Assembly (NCBI GenBank): GCA_013388525.1
Contig: JACAFA010000194.1
Coordinates: 1 to 11,439 of the forward strand
Origin: Ignavibacteriaceae bacterium
GTDB lineage: Bacteria > Bacteroidota > Ignavibacteria > Ignavibacteriales > Ignavibacteriaceae
Direction: 5' to 3'
Length of the DNA stretch: 11,439 nt
Part shown: one piece after another, positions 7,427 to 11,439 of the stretch
How the letters are laid out: each line of letters opens with the position of its first letter
How positions within the stretch are numbered: the first letter of the stretch is position 1
Notes under the pieces: model-generated
What the model was told of the DNA's origin: nothing
Seen by the model: only the letters and a program-made list of their open reading frames with translations
The model's database searches: none
Made by a program: the position numbers and the translations under genes

Positions 7427-7452
7427 AGCCTTGTAAAAAATTACAAGGCTTT
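7425..7452. terminator. Bidirectional hairpin terminator between dacB and secG
   Basis: AAAGCCTTGTAA and TTACAAGGCTTT form a perfect 12-bp stem with an AAAA loop. It lies between the convergent ends of dacB (stop at 7424-7426, inside the left arm) and secG (stop at 7476). The stem ends in A/T pairs on both sides, so it can serve both transcripts, although the T-tracts are short. Confidence 0.75.
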
Positions 7453-7475
7453 AAAAAATCTGAGGTAATTATTTT

Positions 7476-7808
7476 TTATTCCTGCCCCGGAATTTGCTGC
7501 GGCAGTGATGGTGTTTGAGGTATATTTTGTCTCCCTGATTCCTGAATGATACTTCTCTGTTCCTGAGTTACTTTACCAGGTAAAAAGAACAGGTTAGCGA
7601 TAATTGCAAGTATTGCAACTATACCACCCAACCACCAGGTTGCTTTGCTTAAAAAGTCAGCAGTTCTTCTCGTTCCGAACATAGAACCCATATTACTTGC
7701 GCCGCCGAATGTTCCGGCTAACCCGCCGCCTTTACTTGCCTGCATCAATATAACGATGATCAATAAAACAGCGGCAATCGAAGCGATTAAAACTAAAATA
7801 CTGTACAT
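7476..7808 (-). CDS. secG: Preprotein translocase subunit SecG
   Basis: This 110-residue membrane protein has the SecG layout. Transmembrane helix 1 (about 3-23, LVLIASIAAVLLIIVILMQ) is followed by the conserved cytoplasmic loop ASKGGGLAGTFGG and the GTRRTADFLSKATW segment. Helix 2 is about 57-76 (WLGGIVAILAIIANLFFLP), and a Gln/Pro-rich polar tail ends the protein. SecG joins SecYE and helps SecA-driven export. The ATG at 7808 has AAAGGAG (7820-7814) 5 bases upstream. The tRNA gene lies 41 bases upstream on the same strand with no terminator seen between, so both are probably read from the promoter at 7951-7982. The dacB/secG hairpin ends the unit. Confidence 0.93.
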   Translation of the reverse strand: MYSILVLIASIAAVLLIIVILMQASKGGGLAGTFGGASNMGSMFGTRRTADFLSKATWWLGGIVAILAIIANLFFLPGKVTQEQRSIIQESGRQNIPQTPSLPQQIPGQE

Positions 7809-7849
7809 TATTTCTCCTTTATTCTAAATACTAAATCATTTTTTATTTG

Positions 7850-7923
7850 TAGCGGGGGAGGGATTCGAACCCCCGACACGTGGATTATGATTCCACTGCT
7901 CTAACCAACTGAGCTACCCCGCC
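7850..7923 (-). tRNA. tRNA with anticodon CAT (elongator Met most likely)
   Basis: A 74-base cloverleaf can be drawn. The acceptor stem is GGCGGGG/CCCCGCT (one G-U), the D arm GCTC-AGTTGGTTA-GAGC, the anticodon arm GTGGA-ATCATAA-TCCAC, and the T arm GGGGG-TTCGAAT-CCCTC, with A as discriminator base. The anticodon CAT corresponds to plus-strand 7887-7889. The anticodon stem lacks the three G-C pairs of initiator tRNA, and position 1 pairs with 72, so this is not tRNA-fMet. A tRNA-Ile2, whose CAT is modified to lysidine, is the main alternative. The 3' CCA is not encoded. Confidence 0.93.
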
Positions 7924-7950
7924 CTTTCTTTTCCACTTAGAATCGGGACG

Positions 7951-7982
7951 CAAATATAGCCACAAACCCAAATATTTTCAAA
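7951..7982 (-). promoter_or_regulatory. Bacteroidota-type promoter for the tRNA-secG unit
   Basis: On the minus strand TTTG (7982-7979), a 20-base spacer and TATATTTG (7958-7951) match the Bacteroidota consensus TTTG-N~19-TAnnTTTG with a perfect -7 element. Transcription would start near 7944, about 20 bases before the mature tRNA 5' end at 7923. The remaining gap up to the end of obg (8031) holds nothing else. Confidence 0.6.
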
Positions 7983-8030
7983 AATTAACAATAATTTAAG
8001 TTTTTGCAGTGGACTTCGTGAGCAAATAAT

Positions 8031-9025
8031 TTAATTTTTATCCCTTTCGAGATTTTGCCAAAGAATATCCAGCAATTCATTCAACCCAACACCTGTAACT
8101 GAAGTAAAGATTATCGGTTTATCCGAAATTCCTTTGAACTTTTTCTTTGACATTTCCATTATTTTTTTGAATCAACCAAATCTGACTTGGAGAGGGAAAC
8201 CAGCATTTTCTTTTGAATTAATTTTGGACTGTAACTTTTTAATTCATTAAATAAAATTTCAAAATCTTTCTGCAAATTCTCAGAAGTAATTTCAATCAGG
8301 AATAAGATTATTCTGGTTCTCTCGATGTGTCTTAAAAACTGATGACCCAGACCTTTGCCTTTAGAGGCTCCTTCAATTATTCCCGGAATATCCGCAACAG
8401 TAAAACTTTGGAAATCTTTATACCGGACAATTCCAAGATTAGGTTCTAAAGTAGTAAATGGATAATCAGCTATTTTAGGTTTTGCAGAAGATATTTTTGA
8501 AATTAAAGTGGACTTACCTGAATTTGGAAAACCAACAAGCCCAACATCAGCAATTAATTTTAATTCAAGAATAACCTTTTTATACTCACCCGGTTTTCCT
8601 TCTTCAGCAAATCTTGGTGTTTGATTTGTAGGAGTTGCAAATTTGCTGTTGCCCCTTCCTCCTTTTCCGCCTTTTGCAATAATTACTTCCTTTCCATCTT
8701 TATCAAGATCAAAAAGTATTTCTTCTGTCTCAGCATCTTTAACAACAGTACCAACAGGCACACTTATAATAATATTGCTTCCGTTTTTTCCATCTTTCAA
8801 TGAGCTACCACCATTACCACCATTGCTTGCTTTATATTTTTTTTTGTATCTGAAATCCAGAAGAGTATGAAGATTATTATTTGCTCTGATTACAACATTG
8901 CCACCGTTTCCACCATCTCCTCCTGAAGGACCACCTTTGGGAACATATTTTTCGCGGCGAAATGTTACTGCACCATTTCCGCCATTGCCGGAAATTACTT
9001 CAATGAGTGCATAGTCAATAAACAT
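8031..9025 (-). CDS. obg: GTPase Obg (CgtA), complete only through a -1 frameshift
   Basis: The zero frame encodes 288 residues (9025-8159). It begins with the glycine-rich Obg fold (about 1-158, many GGNGG repeats). The G domain follows: G1 GFPNSGKS (165-172), switch I YPFTTLEPNLG (188-198), G3 DIPG (212-215) and G4 SKSD (279-282). It then stops at TAA, before G5. The -1 frame continues from the A7 run at 8168-8162 and supplies G5 (TSVTG), GLNELLDILWQNL and a stop at 8031-8033. The joined product is 331 residues, the usual Obg size. Obg is an essential GTPase in 50S ribosome assembly and stress signalling. The ATG overlaps the upstream stop (TGATG), implying coupled translation. Slippage, a split gene, or a one-base homopolymer error remain open. 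Confidence 0.88.
8162..8168 (-). other. A7 slip site at the obg frame break
   Basis: In the coding sense the zero frame reads TCA AAA AAA TAA, so the seven A bases form the slippery heptamer A-AAA-AAA, followed directly by a stop. A -1 step gives ATA ATG GAA and continues to the real Obg C-terminus. The stop also overlaps an ATG (TAATG), permitting re-initiation. I see no nearby Shine-Dalgarno stimulator. The only downstream stem is weak: TCGG-ATAAA-CCGA, roughly 35 bases away. Confidence 0.6.
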
Positions 9026-9038
9026 CAGGCTTGCCTGA
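9025..9038 (-). promoter_or_regulatory. Small hairpin abutting the obg start codon
   Basis: TCAGG-CTTG-CCTGA is a 5-bp stem with a 4-base loop (6 bp if the loop is two bases). It contains the stop codon of the upstream gene and ends on the first base of the obg ATG. The only AGG near the obg start is within this stem and no better Shine-Dalgarno exists, so obg translation probably depends on ribosomes arriving from the upstream gene. The regulatory reading is inference. Confidence 0.3.
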
Positions 9039-10914
9039 AGTAATTAGATACCGCGTTTGTGAATGTTATTGCTTCTTTTGAGTAGGGACTAATTTTATAA
9101 GAAGTGAAAACTGCTTTCAAAATCTCAGAGGCATCTTTATACGAATGGCAGTCCATTATTCTTTCTACAGTATTAGTGAAATCCTCTTCATCATTTGCAA
9201 AAATATAAGAAACGATTTTTTTCATTTCTTTCCTTTTCAGATAACTGAAGAGATCTTTTTGTCTTTGTATTCTGGTTATTTTTTCTTTTTGTACTACTGT
9301 ATCTTTTCTTTCAACAACTTCCTCTTTAATAATTTCAATTTGTTCCGGTTCTTTGGTCTCAATGTGAACTTCAGGTTCTTTTTGAATATCCTCAGTTTTA
9401 TCTTTTATGTTTATAAAACTTATTTCATCAATATTCTTTATAAATTCATCTATTTCATCCGCTTCGGGTACGGGTGAAGATAAATCTTTACTTTCAACCG
9501 CATGTTCTTCGGTTATCTCTTCAATAATTTCTTCTGTGCTTTCTTTTGAGCTGATATTATTATAATACTCATCTATATTTTCAAATAAATTCAATAATTC
9601 ATCATCAAAAGCTGTGGATTTTGGAACAACTTCTTCTACAACCTCCCCGGTATGTTCTTGTGATTTATGATCTAAAATATTTTTTTCAATATCGGATTTT
9701 TGATCTTCACCAACAAAATCTCTTATCATTTCCTCAACGATTTCTTTTTCAACACCGGTTTCTAATAGCTGTGATTCAGAACCAGCTTGATTCAAAATTT
9801 CATTTTCAGTTGAATCAACACTCAAATCATCCAATTCCAATCCAAAATCATCGGTTGTTTTGCTTTCGGTTTGTACTAAATCTGCGCTTAAATCATTTAT
9901 ATCATCTGTAACAGGTATATCTTGCTCATTCCCGGTTTGATGGATAAGCTCTTCATCATAAAGTGATAAAAGTGTCTCTTCTTCTTCAGGGCTCAGGAAT
10001 GATTCAATATCTGTATCGGCAACTTCACTTAGATTTTTTGGTGAAAGATTATCAGTGATTGGAGCTGCATCTTCAACTTCTGATTCGATTGTTATTCCAT
10101 CCTGATCTTCAATTACTATTTTTGAATCCTGTATTTGTAATCCTTCAATATTTTCTCCTGCTGTTTGCTGAATCAAAATCTTTTTCAGCTCATTTTTATC
10201 AAACTGTTTTTTTACACCATTTACCATACCTTTGCGAAGCCTGAAGACAAGATCGAGCATGTTTTTCTCTTTAAGAAAAATCTCTATTGCTGTTGATGAT
10301 ATTAAATTTTTATCAACTCCTCCAACATTAAAAAAATCGCCCATAGAACTGAGGGCATTATCTATTAGCTGCTCCTGGTTTGAAGTGAAGAGCTCACTAT
10401 CAATTTTATTTAAAATAAGATCAAATTCGGTTAGAGAGATTTGGACAAGCTTTCGCTTGGATAGATATGCTGAAAGAACTTTTCTAAAATATTCGTAGTA
10501 ATACAAATACTTCAGCATCATCTGAAGTTCTTCTACCGATATGATTGGTTGTTCATTAAAAATTAGTTTTGTCAGGGACCATTTAGGTCTCACCAGATAA
10601 TTAATATTAAATGAAACAGCCTGAAAAATAAGTTTCTTTGCATCTTCAATAGATATCTTTTTATTTCTTTTTATTTCGCTTGAAATTTTTTGAAAGTGCT
10701 CAAATATTTCTTTACCGGCATAATCAAAGTAAGACTGTTGAAGTAACTTGCGGCGATCTGAATAAATCATAAAATCAAGTTCAGCAGAGATGTATTGTAC
10801 TACGGCAGGATGAACTCCGGCTGATGTTATCTTTTCCAGAGTGAAGTTAGTGCCAAGACTTTTCACCTGGTTATAACAAAAATCGCCTATGAATTTTATT
10901 TCTTTCTCAAACAT
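9025..10914 (-). CDS. Protein of unknown function, acidic linker between two helical domains
   Basis: I do not recognise this ~630-residue protein. Residues about 1-255 are helical and basic to mixed (for example RPKWSLTKLIFNEQP at 110-124, then ELQMMLKYLYYYEYFRKVL). Residues about 260-535 are very rich in Glu, Asp, Ser and Thr with few hydrophobics, so probably disordered. Residues about 548-630 form a second compact helical domain (RQKDLFSYLKRKEMKKIVSY at 552-571, then DASEILKAVF, and PYSKEAITFTNAVSNYF at the end). No signal peptide or membrane span is seen. The start is ATG at 10914, 7 bases after GAGAG; an in-frame GTG directly before it at 10917 is the alternative. The stop overlaps the obg start as TGATG, so it is made together with Obg, but no function follows from that alone. 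Confidence 0.75.
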   Translation of the reverse strand: MFEKEIKFIGDFCYNQVKSLGTNFTLEKITSAGVHPAVVQYISAELDFMIYSDRRKLLQQSYFDYAGKEIFEHFQKISSEIKRNKKISIEDAKKLIFQAVSFNINYLVRPKWSLTKLIFNEQPIISVEELQMMLKYLYYYEYFRKVLSAYLSKRKLVQISLTEFDLILNKIDSELFTSNQEQLIDNALSSMGDFFNVGGVDKNLISSTAIEIFLKEKNMLDLVFRLRKGMVNGVKKQFDKNELKKILIQQTAGENIEGLQIQDSKIVIEDQDGITIESEVEDAAPITDNLSPKNLSEVADTDIESFLSPEEEETLLSLYDEELIHQTGNEQDIPVTDDINDLSADLVQTESKTTDDFGLELDDLSVDSTENEILNQAGSESQLLETGVEKEIVEEMIRDFVGEDQKSDIEKNILDHKSQEHTGEVVEEVVPKSTAFDDELLNLFENIDEYYNNISSKESTEEIIEEITEEHAVESKDLSSPVPEADEIDEFIKNIDEISFINIKDKTEDIQKEPEVHIETKEPEQIEIIKEEVVERKDTVVQKEKITRIQRQKDLFSYLKRKEMKKIVSYIFANDEEDFTNTVERIMDCHSYKDASEILKAVFTSYKISPYSKEAITFTNAVSNYFRQA

Positions 10915-10940
10915 CACATTTCTCTCTAAATTTTCGGTAT

Positions 10941-10971
10941 CAAATTAAGAAACCGAATTACTATTGGCAAA
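10941..10971 (-). promoter_or_regulatory. Candidate Bacteroidota-type promoter for the unknown-protein/obg operon
   Basis: On the minus strand TTTG (10971-10968), a 19-base spacer and TTAATTTG (10948-10941) differ from TTTG-N19-TAnnTTTG at one base. It lies 27 bases upstream of the ATG at 10914 and downstream of the sdhB terminator. The 6-bp inverted repeat TTCGGT/ACCGAA (10933-10938 and 10952-10957) straddles the -7 element and could be an operator or chance. Confidence 0.45.
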
Positions 10972-11007
10972 TTTAATGTATTTTTTTCCCAAAATTCAGG
11001 CCTATGA

Positions 11008-11033
11008 AAAATCCTGCTTTAAGGCAGGATTTT
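11008..11033 (-). terminator. Intrinsic terminator downstream of sdhB
   Basis: On the minus strand AAAATCCTGC and GCAGGATTTT form a 10-bp stem with a 6-base loop (CTTAAA), and the T-run continues to TTTTTC after the stem. It lies 30 bases past the sdhB stop codon and separates that gene from the next transcription unit. Confidence 0.8.
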
Positions 11034-11062
11034 ATAAAAATTACTATTTCCAATCGGTCAAT

Positions 11063-11439
11063 TTATACTTCAACTTCTTTAGATTTTACCTTTGCCATCA
11101 CAAAATCTCTATTCATTCTCGCAATGTTTGTAACCGAAATTCCCTTTGGGCATTCAGCTTCGCAAGCGTAAGTGTTTGTGCAGCTTCCAAACCCAAGTTC
11201 ATCCATCACTTTTACCATTCTTTCAACTCGCCGGTAACGCTCAGGCTGACCTTGCGGAAGTAAAGCATACTGCGATACTTTAGCTGAAACGAATAACATT
11301 GCAGAAGCATTTTTACAAGCAGCAACACAGGCTCCACAGCCAATACAGGAGGCAGCATCCATTGCCAAACTGGCAATATCTTTAGGAATCGGGATTACGT
11401 TTGCATCTGGTGCACCGCCTGTGTTAACAGAGACATAAC
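11063..11439 (-). CDS. sdhB: Succinate dehydrogenase/fumarate reductase iron-sulfur subunit, C-terminal part
   Basis: The frame is open to the window edge, so the N-terminus and the [2Fe-2S] domain are missing; 125 complete codons are visible. [12 protein letters not shown] and [18 protein letters not shown] give the [4Fe-4S] ligands (CxxCxxCxxxC spacing). ALLPQGQPE and later [16 protein letters not shown] give the [3Fe-4S] cluster cysteines and the last [4Fe-4S] ligand. The wording is that of the Bacteroidota-type subunit. The subunit carries electrons from the flavoprotein SdhA/FrdA to the membrane quinone in the TCA cycle or fumarate respiration. The direction (Sdh or Frd) cannot be told from sequence. 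No related gene follows it, so it is the last gene of its operon, with a terminator 30 bases downstream. Confidence 0.93.
   Translation of the reverse strand, partial: YVSVNTGGAPDANVIPIPKDIASLAMDAASCIGCGACVAACKNASAMLFVSAKVSQYALLPQGQPERYRRVERMVKVMDELGFGSCTNTYACEAECPKGISVTNIARMNRDFVMAKVKSKEVEV

Noticed and set aside
7850..7923. Initiator tRNA-fMet
   Set aside because: The anticodon stem GTGGA/TCCAC lacks the three consecutive G-C pairs, and position 1 pairs with position 72, unlike initiator tRNAs.
8643..8870. Pro/Leu-rich open frame on the plus strand inside obg
   Set aside because: It is the antisense of the GGNGG repeats of the Obg fold, and obg itself is certain on the other strand.
8031..9025. 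Calling obg a pseudogene
   Set aside because: Both halves are intact, the joined length is normal, no other lesion is seen, and Obg is essential in bacteria studied so far. A slip site or one-base error explains the break better than decay.
9145..10498. Several open frames on the plus strand opposite the 630-residue gene
   Set aside because: They are composed of Phe/Leu/Tyr/His-rich sequence that mirrors the acidic, A-rich coding strand; no family resemblance or ribosome binding site was found.
10964..11263. Open frame on the plus strand overlapping the sdhB end
   Set aside because: It runs antisense to the conserved iron-sulfur cysteine motifs of SdhB and through its terminator.
1..11439. 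Mobile element, CRISPR array, toxin-antitoxin or defence system
   Set aside because: No transposase, integrase, regularly spaced repeats, toxin-antitoxin pair or defence-type domain was found on either strand.

Overview
The window looks like chromosomal DNA of a Bacteroidota/Ignavibacteriota-type bacterium, most likely an Ignavibacteria-like lineage. Evidence: a C-terminal type IX secretion (T9SS) sorting domain with the motif LYQNYPNPFNPTTTIKY; promoters matching the Bacteroidota pattern TTTG-N19/20-TAnnTTTG; a Bacteroidota-type SdhB C-terminus; and AT-rich coding sequence. This placement is inferred from motifs, not from a database search. No phage, transposon, CRISPR array or plasmid gene was seen, so this is core or near-core genome and both ends cut through genes.

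Left part (1-4340). A 5'-truncated secreted protein (end of a beta-helix, a helical repeat region, then the T9SS sorting domain) ends in a GC-rich hairpin terminator. A redoxin with a CNHC active site runs leftwards from a TTG start. Divergent from it is a two-gene unit: an exported M14 zinc carboxypeptidase and, 7 bases later, an ECF-like sigma factor with an extra C-terminal domain resembling a zinc-less anti-sigma domain.

Middle (4341-7476). A probable Bacteroidota promoter precedes a small zinc-ribbon/Tudor-like protein. Its stop codon lies inside a strong Shine-Dalgarno sequence serving ribosomal protein bS21 (rpsU, TTG start). A LOG-family nucleotide phosphoribohydrolase converges on rpsU, with a long inverted repeat between them. 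Divergent from LOG is a PBP4-type D-Ala-D-Ala carboxypeptidase, separated from the convergent secG by a 12-bp hairpin terminator.

Right part (7476-11439), all on the minus strand. In transcription order: the C-terminal part of a succinate dehydrogenase/fumarate reductase iron-sulfur subunit and its terminator; a promoter and a 630-residue protein of unknown function with a long acidic middle; the GTPase Obg, overlapping it as TGATG; then a promoter of its own, a CAT-anticodon tRNA, and secG.

The most notable observation is in obg. The zero frame stops after 288 residues at A-AAA-AAA-TAA, before the G5 motif. The missing C-terminus lies intact in the -1 frame, and joining the two gives a normal 331-residue Obg. 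This may be programmed or transcriptional slippage, a stop-start split gene (TAATG), or a one-base homopolymer error; the sequence alone does not decide.
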